From Leptobrachium leishanense (lineage: Eukaryota; Chordata; Amphibia; Anura; Megophryidae): a stretch of DNA of 64,000 bases. The notes below the pieces were generated by a model that was not told where the DNA came from, ran no database searches, and saw nothing but the letters and a program-made list of their open reading frames with translations. The stretch is taken from NCBI GenBank assembly GCA_009667805.1, contig CM019070.1, forward strand, positions 53,900,451-53,964,450, read 5' to 3'. The position numbers and the translations under genes are program-made. Of the stretch, positions 45,134-57,588 are shown piece by piece. Numbering within the stretch: position 1 is the stretch's first letter; each line of letters begins with the position of its first letter.

Positions 45134-46222
45134 ATGGCACAGCGGAAAAAGACACTTACTACCCCAGGACTCTCGGGGACTGCGGGGACCCAATGCCGAT
45201 CCTCCATTTTACCGTTCTTGGGAGATACATCTCAGCCTCGGACCTCCGGTAAGGGATCCAAAATGGCGCCCGGTGACTCAGATCAGGAGGCCTCCCCGCC
45301 ACGATTAGATTCAGCAATAAAAGGGAGCGATATGGACCACGAACTGCGGGCCTTATTACAGCGTTTGCCGACCAAAACGGATTTGGCTGCTCAGTTTACT
45401 CAAATGGAGCGCAATTTTAATACTAAATTTGATGAACTGGGGTCTGATTTGAAGCAGTTGGGAGGCCGCATAGTGGACTTGGAAGAGGACAGAGATGCGT
45501 TATTTTCTCATGTGGAACGTTTAAATGGTCAAATGCTAACGCAAGCTAAACAGTTGGCCACGCTGCATAGACACCTGGATGATGTTGATAATAGAGGCAG
45601 ACGAAACAATCTCCACATAAAGGGTTACCCGGAAGCAGACTCTGGCAAGGAAGATGTTAAAGAGCTACTCCGTGGTCTGTTTAATGATATCCTGGGTCGA
45701 TCTGGAGAGGAAATATTAGTTCTGGATAGAGCTCACCGTGCACTGCGGCCGAGGGGATCACAAAATGACGCACCTCGTGATATTATCTGTCGCTTGCAAG
45801 ATTTTACACTGAAAGAGGAAATTCTCAGAGCAGCACGCAAAACTTCAGAAATTAAAGTGGACGGTCAAGTGATACTTTTCTTCCAAGATGTTTCCTGGAC
45901 CATTTTACAGGCACGGAGGGCTCTGAAACCGTTAACTGAAGCGCTCCAGGAACATGATATTCGTTACCGATGGGGATTCCCACTATCTTTACAGGTGACG
46001 CATAACAACCAAGTTCATTCTGTTGCATGTCCTGAGGACATTCCGGACTTTGTGTGTGTTTTTGGACTCCCAGAAGTCGACATCCCAGACTGGTATGGTT
46101 CGCCGTCGCCATCTGACACTCTACCCTTCCCACAGCGACCCCGCTGGACTCAACAGGCGAAAAAAAAACATAAAGGCAAGCCCTCTGCAGCGGCCCCTTC
46201 TGAGCCTGATCCAGAACCATGA
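45134..46222 (+). CDS. L1-like ORF1 protein (RNA-binding)
   Basis: Intact 362-codon frame from an ATG. Ser/Pro-rich N-terminus, a coiled coil (about residues 80-145, LPTKTDLAAQFTQMERNF ... LATLHRHLDD), then the RRM-type domain starting DDVDNRGRRNNLHIKGYPE and containing DRAHRAL, and a C-terminal domain with a basic tail. L1 ORF1p trimerises and coats element RNA. Length fits the family. ORF2 starts about 385 bp downstream. Confidence 0.92.
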   Translation: MAQRKKTLTTPGLSGTAGTQCRSSILPFLGDTSQPRTSGKGSKMAPGDSDQEASPPRLDSAIKGSDMDHELRALLQRLPTKTDLAAQFTQMERNFNTKFDELGSDLKQLGGRIVDLEEDRDALFSHVERLNGQMLTQAKQLATLHRHLDDVDNRGRRNNLHIKGYPEADSGKEDVKELLRGLFNDILGRSGEEILVLDRAHRALRPRGSQNDAPRDIICRLQDFTLKEEILRAARKTSEIKVDGQVILFFQDVSWTILQARRALKPLTEALQEHDIRYRWGFPLSLQVTHNNQVHSVACPEDIPDFVCVFGLPEVDIPDWYGSPSPSDTLPFPQRPRWTQQAKKKHKGKPSAAAPSEPDPEP

Positions 46223-46606
46223 GGGAAGCCCTTGCTTTTGCTGCCATTGTCATTTGAAAGTTTATACGCTTTTTTTGATATTTTATGCCCCATTGCAAAA
46301 ATTTTTTTGATTGAATGTGCTTGGGTCCGGTAACCGAGACAGTCGGATGAGACTCTTGCTCGGCACCCCGAATTTTTGGAAAATTCTGAGACTTTCTCGG
46401 ACCCCTCCTGAGTGGTGTTTTTTTTTTATGTCCTCTGATGGGTTTTCCCACTATCAGAGGTCTACACTACCTCAATTTTTTTCTAGTTTTGTGTTGTTAT
46501 TGTTGTTAGATTATTTTTTTTGGTGATCACTCGTACTATTTGCTACGCTACTAGGGGGTATGGGCAAGGTCTCGGGCTCTGCCGCCCTCCTCTCTCACTA
46601 TTTTAA

Positions 46607-49559
46607 ATGGCTAATTTAAATTTGATTTCTATGAATGTCCGTGGTCTTAATATGCCTGCCAAACGCTCAAAGGCTCTTGCAGAATTCCAGAGGTTGAAAG
46701 GTGATGTTATTTTTGTTCAGGAAACACATTTTAGAGAGGGTTCCGCACCAGGGTTTCGCAATGCTTGCTATCCGACGGGCTATTTTAGCAATTTTGGGGA
46801 GACAAAATCTAGGGGGGTTGCCATTCTATTTGCGCGACATGTGCCTTTTACTCTGCAAGATGTGGTAACGGACCCGCAAGGTCGATTTTTGATGGTTAAA
46901 GGGATGTTAGGCAATACTAAGTTAACTTTTGTAAATGTTTACCTGCCGAACCGCTTGCAAACCAAATGTCTCCGAAAAGTGTTACGACGTTAGTCTGAGT
47001 TTCAGGAACGTTTTGTGGTCTTAGGGGGTGATTGCAATGTTTCGTTAGATATGCCGGCAGATTGTGTCCAGGGTGGGGGATCGTCTGTTCCCTCTCTACG
47101 GGTCCAATTTCGTAAACTCTTGTCAGCGGACCGTCTGATAGATTGTTGGCGTCTCAGTAATCCAGCAGTAAAGGACTACACATTTTATTCACATGCCTTT
47201 AAGAAGTATTCTGGAATAGACTATTTTTTTGTGGAACATAGGGCGTTGGAAATGGTACGCAGTTGCAAAATAGGACCCATAACATGGTCGGACCATGCAC
47301 CCCTTCTGTTATCTTTAGCCCTACCTAATTTAGTGCGAACGGAGAATGCCTGGCGTTTGAATGAGTCATTGCTATCTGATCCCATGACGCGAGCAGAGGT
47401 GACTGCCTCCTTAGAGAATTACTTCCTTGAAAATGACACGGATGATGTAACACCCGCGACGGTTTGGGAGGCTCACAAGTGTGTGTTGAGAGGTGCTTTT
47501 ATCCAGTTGGGCTCCAGGCGCAAGAAGGAAAGGACCGCCAGAACGGAGGAATTGCTGAGGGAGATCACGGCCTTAGAACTGACGCATAAATCTGACCTAG
47601 ATCCTGAATCATTCCGACGATTAGTTCTCTTAAGAGCTGACTTAGCTAAATTAACGAATGCACAGGTGGCGCGGGCCCTTACACTGACGAAATATGCTTA
47701 CTACACCCAAGGGAATAAATGTGGCAGGCTACTTGTACGTGCTCTGAAAAAACGATATCAAGCTACTTTTATCCCGAAACTGCGTACTAGCACGGGATCC
47801 GAGGTCAATACGACCCGAGACATTGCGGAAGCCTTCCATGCTTATTACCAAACTTTATATAATATTGATGAGAGTAGGGTCCCTGAGCATATAGTGGACT
47901 CGTTTTTGGCTAAGACGATTAAAACTACTTTACCGTGTAATGTTAGCCGACAATTAGATAACCCGCTTACATTAGAGGAATTTACGGAGGCTTTAAAATT
48001 AACGCCCTTGGGTAAAAGCCCGGGCCCTGACGGGTTTACGGTGCTATATTATAGGACTTTTGGGTCTATTCTGGGCCCTAGATTTGTTAAAGCTTTTAAC
48101 TCTATTTCGGATACCTTTCCTATTCCACCTGCGACACTCCTCGCCTCTATCTCTGTGATACCGAAACCGGATAGAGACCCGTTAGATTGCGCTAATTATA
48201 GACCCATATCTTTAATAAACATTGACTTAAAATTGTTTACGAAAATACTGGCTTTATGACTTAAGCCTCTCCTGACTTCAGTGATTCACCGAGACCAGAC
48301 GGGCTTTGTACCGGGCAGGGAAGCCCGTGATAATACTATTCGTACCGTCTCCCTCATCCATCATGCTTCCAGGATGGATCAGCCTTTGTTAGTCTTCTCG
48401 GTTGACGCTGAAAAAGCATTTGACCGAGTGGACTGGTCTTATCTTTTTCGGATGTTGGAGAGGATGGGTTTTGGTGATCGATGGTCACGTAGCGTTAGGA
48501 ATGACTACACTGACTTCCTGCTTGACACCTTTGACTCACAATCCCCTGTTCCCACCGGGACTGACCCCGACATTTTTGGATGGGTTACTACCAAAACCGT
48601 ATATACCGCTAGAAGCAGTAATGGAAGACGACAGATTGCTCCCCCTGGACCGATTGGTGGCCCCAGAAATAGCGAACAAGTCTATGGTGAAGTTCCAATA
48701 TGCCCAACTAAGTCACTTTATTCGCTCTACTATGTGGTTGACAGAGGGGTTGCCTCCATTGGCCCCCTTTGAGACCTTCTGTACCGATAAGAATATATAT
48801 GGACATATTGTCTCGAATATTTATTCATACATAATGAGAGGGGCCTATAAAATTGATTCTCTGTTGATACTTAAGTGGGAAACAGATTTAGGAGTAGATA
48901 TTTCGGCTGAGGAATGGTCCAGGGCTTTCGAACTTACATACTTTGCCTCCAGGAGTCAGGCGCTTCGTGAATCGAATTGTAAATTGTTTATGAGATGGTA
49001 TCTTACCCCGTCTGTTTTACATGCTATGGATCCATTGTTGCCTGATATCTGTTGGAGGTGTAAAGTGGCCAGAGGTAACTATGTCCACATATGGTGGACT
49101 TGCCCGAAAATTCAAAACTTCTGTTCAGACGTTGCACACGAGATATCGCGTTTAGGGTGCCTGGAAGTGGAATTTACTCCCTCTGCCTATTTGCTTAATG
49201 TACTGCCCTTTTCGATGCTCTCCTTTAAAAACTCGCTTCTGGCAATTCTGTTAACCGCAGCAAGGGCACTGATTCCGTTATATTGGAGGAGGGAATGTGC
49301 ACCCACCGTCAGGGATTGGGTTCTGAGGGTGGAGGGGGTCAGAGCTTTAGAAGAAGCGCACTACAATAGTTTGGGTAAATATGAGGAATTTTATGCGATC
49401 TGGCGTCCATGGTCCTCGAACCTTCGCTCAATAACGGTCTCAGACAGGCCACCGGTGGGGGAACAAGAGGTCAAGATAATCGACCGGTTATGGAGGGGCA
49501 GAGGTGAATTTAGATCCGAGCCTGGGCTGTGTTGTCTTGACATACCATTCTGGTACTAG
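46607..49559 (+). pseudogene. L1-like ORF2 (endonuclease + RT), broken
   Basis: The APE-type endonuclease opens with LISMNVRGLN and FVQETHF, then a stop at 46991-46993. The frame resumes at 47015 (LGGDCNVSLD; PITWSDHAPLLL). RT blocks LGKSPGPDGF, NYRPISLIN (stop at 48257-48259), HRDQTGFVPGR and FSVDAEKAFDRVDW with one catalytic Asp are present. After MGFGDRW (about 48482) sequence jumps to the far C-terminal region, so the YxDD box and thumb are deleted. The C-terminal part (48550-49559, another frame) keeps the Cys/His cluster CWRCKVARGNYVHIWWTC. Inactive. Confidence 0.92.
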
Positions 49560-49767
49560 CTTTACTGCTGTTTATTTAAGGATACGATGATCACCTTTTT
49601 AGTTAGAGTTAATTTAGAATTTGTTATATTATAAAATTTCGGCACTGTTTATGACCAAGAGGCACTTTGATTGTATTCTACATTATTGTGACAATATTGT
49701 CTCTTATGCGACTTGTATTTTATACTTTGCCAATAAAAATATTTTACACAAAAAAAAAATTCTTACC

Positions 49768-51992
49768 AATGGCCAAATTGGGGCTTTAAATAAGGGACTT
49801 AAGTATATCCCTACTAATCAAGGTGATATTTTCAACACCTATGTTGACCTACAGAAATTCAGATGGAAACTCTGCTTAAAACGCTTCTTTATGAAAACCC
49901 CCCTTGAAAGGCAAATTACCAGAGATGATCAATACATCCATACCCAATTAAAGGGGAAATCTACACTCTATCCACGCCACATGGCATCAAAAGAGATCGA
50001 GGCATTTGAGCAGTTGATAAAGATGGACATTAGGAAACTGCAATCTAGCAGCAATAAAAGGAATTATAAACCAAAGAATTTGACCCCATTAGAATACGAA
50101 GGTCTGTTACAATTGAAAAAAGAACAGGATCTAGTGATTAAACCTGCCTACAAAGGGGGGGGGGTGGTTGTTTTTGGATAAGGAACAGTACCACCAAGAA
50201 GCTATGAGATTATTATCAGACACAACCACATATCAGCGTCTAGAGACAGATCCCACCAATTCGATTAAAGAACAATTCTTTGAATTTCTACAAAAAGGCA
50301 GTGACAAGAATATATTAAATGACAAGGAATATAAATATCTAAAGGTCGACTTCCCCCATATACCTGTTTTTTATCATCTACCAAAAGTTCGCAAAAATAA
50401 AACCAATCCAGCTGGACGTCCCATAGTTTCAGGTATAAATTCGATTTCATGTAGGATTTCCGAATATATTGACCATCTCCTACAGCCCCTAGTGGTTCAA
50501 ACTCCAGCGTATCTTAAAGACACTATTGTGGTCCTAAATCTATTAAAAGATATAGTTTGGGACAAAGATCTCCTAATGGCCACTTGCAACGTAAGTTCGC
50601 TATACACTATCATCTCACATGAAGCCGGCTGTGAAGCGGTGGAGGCCTTTCTCAATATAGCCGAAAAATCTGAAAGGGAACAAATTGAGTTTATAATGGA
50701 GGGTATCCGTATGATTTAACAATAATTATTTCTGGTATAATGATACTTATTATTTACAGACACATGGTACAACTATGGGGACGAGGTTTGCCCCCAGCTA
50801 TGCCAATCTGTTCATGGCGCACTGGGAGAACAGTGCTGTATGGACAGGGCATGGCTGGGGATCAAGCCTCGTCCTCTACAGACGATACATAGATGATATA
50901 CTCATTATATGGAGAGGTACTTGAAGAATTCATTTGTCATTTTAACAACAACACCCAGGGTATCAAATTAGAATTTAATATTAGTCGGGAGCAGATCAAC
51001 TACCTCGATCTTAATATCTATATAAAAAGGGGAAAATCGAGACTAGTACCCATTTCAAAGATGTGAAAGTTAACGGATTTATAAATGTCAATAGTCATCA
51101 CTACCCCCCCGGCTAAAAGCCGTCCCCAAGGGACAGATGACACATGTACGCAGGAATTGCACTGAGACAGAATCATTTGCGTCTCAATCTCAGATTCTAA
51201 TTCAAGAGTTTCTAACCAAAGGATATGAACAAAATCATCTATCTACAGTACAGGATCAAGTGTTGAAGATGGATAGAGCCACACTTTTAGAGTACAAACC
51301 ACATCAAAATAGTGAGTCTGATACCATACCTTTTGTTTTGGACTACAATTTGAACAACAAGACGATAGTCCAATCAATAAGAAGGAACTGGCCGATTCTA
51401 AAACGGGATCCTCTTCTAAACACAATTCTACCCGTCAAACCTGTCATTATCTATAGGGGAGGAAGAAATCTTGGACGCCAACTAGTTAGAAACCATCTAC
51501 GGGAAAAGGCTATCACCAATCCTTTCGGCTTAAAATCAGATTTCTATGGCTGCGGGCAATGTATTGCCTGCCAAAAAACAGGTAACCCAAAGAGACTGAT
51601 TCAGAGGATCGAAATTCCACACTGCCAGTCCAATTTTAAATTCAATCAACTTATCACCTGCCATAGTAAAAATGTTGTTTATTTACTTAAATGTCCCTGT
51701 GGGAAGAGATACGTGGGCCAAACCTCTAGGGCGCTATATATTAGGATCAACGAACACTTATGCAACATTACCCGTGGATACGACAAACACAGTGTATCGG
51801 CACATTTTAGGGATATTCATCAATGTAGCCCAAAAGGTTTAGAATTTCAGGGACTGGAAATAGTTACACATGATTGGAGGGGTGACAATATACATTCTAA
51901 AATCATTCGGTCAGAGATGCGATGGATTTATAAATTGGATCACCTCTCTCCAGTAGGACTAAATACAGATTTTGAAATCTGCCACTTTTTAT
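49768..51992 (+). pseudogene. P2 Penelope-like RT and GIY-YIG endonuclease
   Basis: Same protein as in P1. FMKTPLERQITRDDQYIH (49890), the DKG motif degraded to VIKPAYKGGG, a longer G-run at 50156-50165 breaking the frame, RPIVSG, then LMATCNVSSLYT, in which the catalytic Asp is Asn. The YIDDIL box is kept (about 50887) but frameshifts surround it. The frame 51137-51994 is intact from the RT end through YGCGQCIACQ and the GIY-YIG core to a natural stop. Confidence 0.9.
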
Positions 51993-52545
51993 AGTGGCTT
52001 AATCTCTTGACCATCCATTCCCCACAATCAGACTGCTCCTTTGCTCTTTGTATTTTTATTCTCCTGATGATATTTTTTTTTATTAATATGTCTTTTTTAC
52101 TAATACGTGTTTTTTGTCCCAACAATGATCTGTAGAACTAAACAATGTTTATGTACTCTACTCTGGATATATACATATATTTTCTTCTCTGTTGGAGTGT
52201 TTTAGAGACATCTCTTGACATCGATTAGTGGCTGGTTGCCCAATCCTGAGAAAGACATTATCAACTTGGCAGCGACAATCAAGGGTTTCTGACTATGGGG
52301 TAGAAGGCCAATATGCGCTGTTATTCAGCGCTCCTGTGGTGGTGCGTGGACAGTGGACGGAAAACCGTGGCGATCTGCACATGGACATTAAGAATCCACA
52401 ACGGAATGAGAGGCGGAAATGAGTCATCTTTCAGCGCCTAGTTGGTGGTGACACGCAAACCGGAAGTCGATGTGACCCGCACGCAGACACCACGCTCCGC
52501 CTTACAAACACGATGGTGACTATAAAAGACTCTCTATGGACACTT

Positions 52546-52613
52546 GGGGGTTTTATCCGACTGAGGAAGCCTGCAGGACAAGCAGGGGAAACGCGTTTTG
52601 GTATATACCCCCT
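52546..52613 (+). ncRNA. Hammerhead-like ribozyme candidate, P2
   Basis: CCGA (52557-52560), CTGAGGA (52561-52567), CCTGC/GCAGG stem II, GAAA (52588-52591), ACGCGTT (to 52597), then TTGG, pairing with CCGA through a G-U wobble. An outer GGGGGT/ACCCCC helix closes it. Same position relative to the endonuclease stop as in P1. Confidence 0.6.
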
Positions 52614-53259
52614 TTTTTATATGTTAATATTCTTTTAATTCTGCAATAAATGTTTTTTATTTTCCATCCATTGAATTCCATCGTGCTGTTTGCGGAGCAT
52701 TCTACCACTTTTCTGTTCCTGAAATCCAAGAAGGGCAAGACCTCCCTTATACGGTCTAAGGTGAACATACGGAGCCACCACTAAGGAGGCTCTGGGACAT
52801 GTGAGTTGTTCTAAGTACTTTTCTCTCCACTTTGGTCCCTAAACGCTATTGTACTATATATGTATTTCTTTTGAGGTCTGTTTCTATTCGATCCATTCAA
52901 CACATTCGTACGAGGAATATATCATTCTGGTGGGAGAAGCCCCCCTTAGTGGCTTACAAGCGAAGATAGAGAGCCCTACAGGCTCCAGACTTGTGAGTGC
53001 ACAAATATTGGATATATTACTGTACTTTCATTTGTCTCTCTGGTATTGCACCATTGTTCCTTTAGATTTATTTCAGGACAATGGATTCATATTGATACCA
53101 AAGATGAGTATTTTATCTTTTGCATACCACCTTTGACACCTTGGGTCTCCTTGTTACAGTCTGTGAGTTATAAACCTTTTGTATTATTCAAGCAGATACT
53201 TCTGCCCTCAAGGGTCCCAACTCCGCTACTCTTGGGTAAGCGATACAGCTACCGTTACA

Positions 53260-56240
53260 CATATTGGCTAAGTTCTGGCCAGTGATCCAATCTCAACACT
53301 CAGTAAGCCAGTGGATCATCTGCTGTAAAGGTATCCAGGTCTGCCCTTGCCCCTAGGTAGTCCTGCACCATATGGTGAAGACGCTGGCAATGGGTGCCTA
53401 CATTTGACGTCCCTGGGCGTCGTGGACTAAAACAATTTAAAAAGGCATCAATCAAGCGGCCCTGGCTTCACCGCTCTTCCTCTGATCATCCGCAGCCTCA
53501 GAAGCATCTGTTTCATCACTTGGTAACCTACCAGTGCCTGGAAAGGTGTTACACAAGTGTAGCTTTAGAGCGTCCTCAAGTTGTTTCATCCTGTGCTCCC
53601 TCTGTGCGGGCAGGATGAGCTCTGCAACTTTACCCTTGTATCGTGGATCAAGAAGGCTTGCCAACCTGTAATGATCCCTCTCCTTGATAGCACGAATCCT
53701 GGGGTCCTTAAGCAGGCTTTGCAGAATAAGGGAGCCCATGCAGCGTAGTTGGAGGTGGCATTATCTTCCGAGTCTTCCTGGTCATTGAGGATGACCCCAT
53801 CGTGCACTTCCTCCTCCCAGCCACGTATAGTCCTTGGGTTTCTGGGCACACAAAACCCTCCCTTGAGGAATCCCCACCTTCAATGCCCCCACTACTTAAA
53901 TATTCCTCCTCCTCCTCATCCTCCTCCTGTCTGATCTCAGGACCCGCAGGAATGCTGTCTGTGGAAAGACTGGGGCTTTGAGAGCTAGGGAAGGCCTCCT
54001 CTTCCTCCCGCTGCTCTGCCTCTAGTGCCACATCAAGAATTCCCCGCAGAGTGCGCTCCAGGAATTGTGTCACTGATGCATGCACTGTCCCTGCTCACCA
54101 TCCTCGTTGCCTCCTCAAATGGTGACAGTACAGTGCATGCATCCTTGATCATCAGCCACTGCGGGGGAAAAAAAACCAAGTTGACCGGAACCTGTCCTTG
54201 TGCCATACTCACACAGGTACTCATTGATGGCCCTCTGCTGCTTGTGCAGACACTGCAGCATTGCTAATGTCGAGATCCACCTGGTGGGCATGTCACAGAT
54301 CAGACGGTTTGTGGGAAGGTGGAATTCTCTTTGAATTTCTGCCAGGTGAACACTTGCTGGGAATGACCATCTGAAGTGGCTGCAGACTTTTCTGGCCTGG
54401 CTGAGAAGCTGTGCCAGCCCTGGGTACCTGGTAAGGAAACGCTGTACCACCAGATTTAGGATGTCGGCTAGGCATGGCACATGCATCAATTTACCCTGGC
54501 GTAGGGCGGAGAGAAGGTTGCTGCCATTATCACAGACGACCATTCCCAGCTGAAGCTGGCGTGGTGTTAACCATCTCTGCACCTGCCCCTGCAGAGCCAA
54601 TGGAATTTCTGGCCCGGTGTGGCTCCTGTCCCCTAAACAAACCAGCTCAAGTACCGTATGGCATCTTTTTACTTGAGCCATTGCGTAGCCCCTGCCACGT
54701 CGGTTTAACTGCCACTTCGCCAGAGACAGAGAAGGAGGAGGAAGAGGTGGTGGAGCAGACAGACCTCATACAAGCAGCTTTCTGGAGGCGTGGTGGATGA
54801 ACAAGATCCAGCACAGAGCCCCGTCCTGGATCCCTCCCAGCTGCAAGCAGAGTTACCCAGTGTGCCGTGAAGGAAATGTAACGGCCCTGTCCATGCTTGC
54901 TGGACCACGTGTCTAAAGTCATGTGCACCATGCTGCTGACTGCCTTTCCCAATAACATTGTCTTCCACGTGCTGCTATAGTGCTGGAATGGCCTTCTGTG
55001 AAAAGAAATGGCGTTTTGGAACCTGCTACTGTGGTACAGCACATTCAGCAATTTCACGGAAGTCCACCAGCTGGAAAGGCAGTAGCTGTAACGCGAGTAA
55101 TTTTTCTAAGCTGGCATTTAGATGCTGTGCTTGGGGATGGTTGGGACTATATTTCTTCTTACGCTGCAGCAGCTGGGGCAACGTAATCTGACTGCGTAAA
55201 TCTTCAGCTGATGGGATGCTGTCACATTCTGAGGAAGGACCTGGTACACCCATTACTGTAGCATCATCCCTGACAGTGAAGGTTGTAGGCAATGACATGG
55301 CAGGACATATAGTGGGGGTAGAGACAGATGAGGAGGAGGAGGACCTATGCAAAGTGTTGTGCCAACGGGATGCATGGCAGGTGGTCATATGTCGCCTCAA
55401 GCATGTGGTACCCAATCGTGGGATGTCTTTCCCACGCTTGATCCTCATCTGACATAGATTACAAATAGCAACGGTGCGGACTGCTGCACATTTCTTAAAG
55501 AACTCCCAGACAGCAGACTTCCTGTACATGTGCTTTGAGACAACAGTGCTCTGCACCTGAGCAGCTGTGACTTCTGATGCCTTGGTCTCGCTACGGTTGC
55601 TCATAGAGGACATTCTGCCTCGTTTTTGTTGTGCCTCCTCCTCCTTTGACTCCTCTGTTCGATCAGGCACAAAGGTGGAGTCAGTGACCTCATCATCGTC
55701 ATCACCCCCTATCTCCTCGTCACTGGAGCCAACTTGGCAGTATGCTGCAGCTGCTGGGGCAACATGAGTGCCAGGTATTTTTGTGTCACTGGCACCCCCT
55801 TCCTCTAGGTTGATTATACTCCCTTCCTTAACCTCAGAGTTTGAATCAGAGCACTGTAGTTGCTGCACATCCTCAAGCAGCATTTCACTGTCATTGTAGT
55901 CAAACAATTCAGCTGACTCCTCCGTGTGTGATAGTGAGGCTACGGCAGGAGTAGTTGTGGACATGGAGGCTGAATTAGAGGTTTTGTCAGCTGAGGTGGA
56001 CTGTAAACCACTACAAGCCTGGCTGGCAGAGGACTTGGAGGATGAGGATGGCCTGGTTAGCCAATCCTGCAAATCCTCTGTATGTTGCTGCTGCTTAAGA
56101 CGGCCAGCACCAGTTAGAAAGGACAAGCGTGCCCCTGCAGAGGATGCACCACATCCACGACGACCAGAGGCTCAGCCTCCTGACACAGAGGCTGCTGCCC
56201 TCTTATCTGTGTCTGGGAGTGTCTGCCTGTCCATTTTGGT
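53260..56240 (-). pseudogene. hAT H2 transposase, N-terminus to hATC border
   Basis: Better preserved than H1. Reads open from 56126 to 55026 through the acidic region, BED finger (AVWEFFKKC, ICNLCQMR, RRHMTTCH) and LPQLLQRKKKYSPNHPQ. It continues with frameshifts through VTLDTWSSKHG (about 54900), MVVCDNGSNLLSAL (about 54545), FLTRYPGLAQLLSQ, and on to the start of hATC. It stops at 53260 where S2 is inserted; the rest is at 28746-28504. A frameshift near the N-terminus separates the likely ATG (about 56240) from the open part. Confidence 0.85.
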
Positions 56241-56379
56241 CTTTCTGTCATGGTGAGTGATATATAGATTAAATATATACAGAACTCTGATTCAACTCTG
56301 TTATAAAAATTGGAGATATGCAGAACTCTTATTTAACTGTGTTATCTAGATTAAAGATTTCCAGAACTCTGGTATAACT

Positions 56380-57200
56380 CAGTGAGACACCTTGATAGCT
56401 GGCAGCCAGTGACAAGACACAGATTAAAATTCGCAGAAATCTGCTACAAATCTGTGAGACCCCCTGCTAGGACCCCCTGATAGCTGGCAACAGTCATAAA
56501 ACACAGATTACAATTCCCAGATATCTGCTACAAGTCTGTGAGACCCCCTGATGGGTGGCAGTGACAAGACACAAATTACAATTCCCTGAAACCTCCTATA
56601 AATCAGTGAGACCCCCCGATAGGTGGCAGTGACAAGACACAGAATTTAATTCACAGATATCTGCTACAAGTCAGTGAGACCCCCTGATGGGTGGCAGTGA
56701 CAAGACACCGATTATAATTCCCAGATATCTGCTACAAATCTGTGAGACCTCCGATGGGTGGCAGTGACAAGACACAAATTACAATTCCTAGAAACCTCCT
56801 ATAAATCAGTGAGACCCGTTGATGGGTGGCAGTGACAAAACAGAGATTAAAATTCCCAGAAACCACCTATAAATCAGTGAGACCCCCTGATGGTTGGCAG
56901 TGACAAGACACAGATTAAAATTTGCAGAGATCTGCTACAAGTCTGTGAGACCCCCTGATAGCTGGCAACAGTGACAAGATACAGATTACAATTCCCAGAT
57001 ATCTGCTACAAGTGAGACCCCCCCCCAATAGCTGCTGGCACTGAGAAGACACAGATTACAACAATTCAGATATCTGCTAGAAGTGAGACCCCCCCCCAAT
57101 AGCTGCTGGCACTGACAAGACACAGATTACAACAATTCCCAGATATCTGCTAGAAGAGAGACCCCCCAATAGCTGCTGGCACTGAGAAGACACACTAACA
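56380..57200 (-). repeat. Tandem repeats in the 5' leader of hAT H2
   Basis: Inverted equivalent of 14041-14815: units of 65-110 bp with TCAGTGAGACCCCCTGATGG, GTGGCAGTGACAAGACAC and GATTACAATTCCCAGA. A TATA-like CTTATATAGTG lies outside it at about 57247. Confidence 0.82.
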
Positions 57201-57588
57201 GAACAATCTCCTCTCAAAAAACACGTGCTGGGGCTGCGAGGGACGCCTTATATAGTGTGCTGCGGGACTTAGCTCTGTGATCCCATGATTGGGCGAATTT
57301 TGCCCAATCAGGACTCTGAGCCGTGATTGGCATAGTTTTGCACCTGTCTTGCACCTGACCTGTGTCAGGTCAGGTGCAAGACTATGCTAATCACAGCTCA
57401 GAGTCCTGATGTGGTCAGGTGCAAGGCTGTAGCCAATTACAAGCTTCAGGCTAGTGGAAAAGTGCATTGTGGTGCATTGTGGGCGAACACAAACCTAACA
57501 CGTGGAAATGTTCGATGTTCGCCGAACAGACGAACGGGAGATGTTCGAATCGAACACCAAACAGATCGAACCGAACAGTTCATCCCTA

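Larger units (their letters stand above)
45037..49755 (+). mobile_element. L1-like LINE inserted in P2
   Basis: Flanked by AAAATTCTTACC at 45025-45036 and 49756-49767, a 12-bp TSD typical of target-primed reverse transcription. Starts AGGGGCATGGCC and ends in an A-rich tail after CAATAAAAATATTTTACAC. It has two reading frames. The 5' end seems complete, but ORF2 has an internal deletion. Confidence 0.93.
40463..53150 (+). mobile_element. Penelope-like element P2, with insertions B and L1
   Basis: Plus-strand partner of P1. Own sequence: 40463-40889, 44613-45036 and 49756 to about 53150. The N-terminal basic region (LGKLEVEVMNKKRNK ...) runs across both insertion sites into the RT. The 3' region after the endonuclease mirrors P1's 36180-37440. 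Both copies are 5'-truncated at different depths and joined head to head. Confidence 0.82.

Noticed and set aside
46023..46526. Coding frames between L1 ORF1 and ORF2
   Set aside because: Short and overlapping ORF1 or low-complexity T-rich spacer; no L1 domain is expected there.
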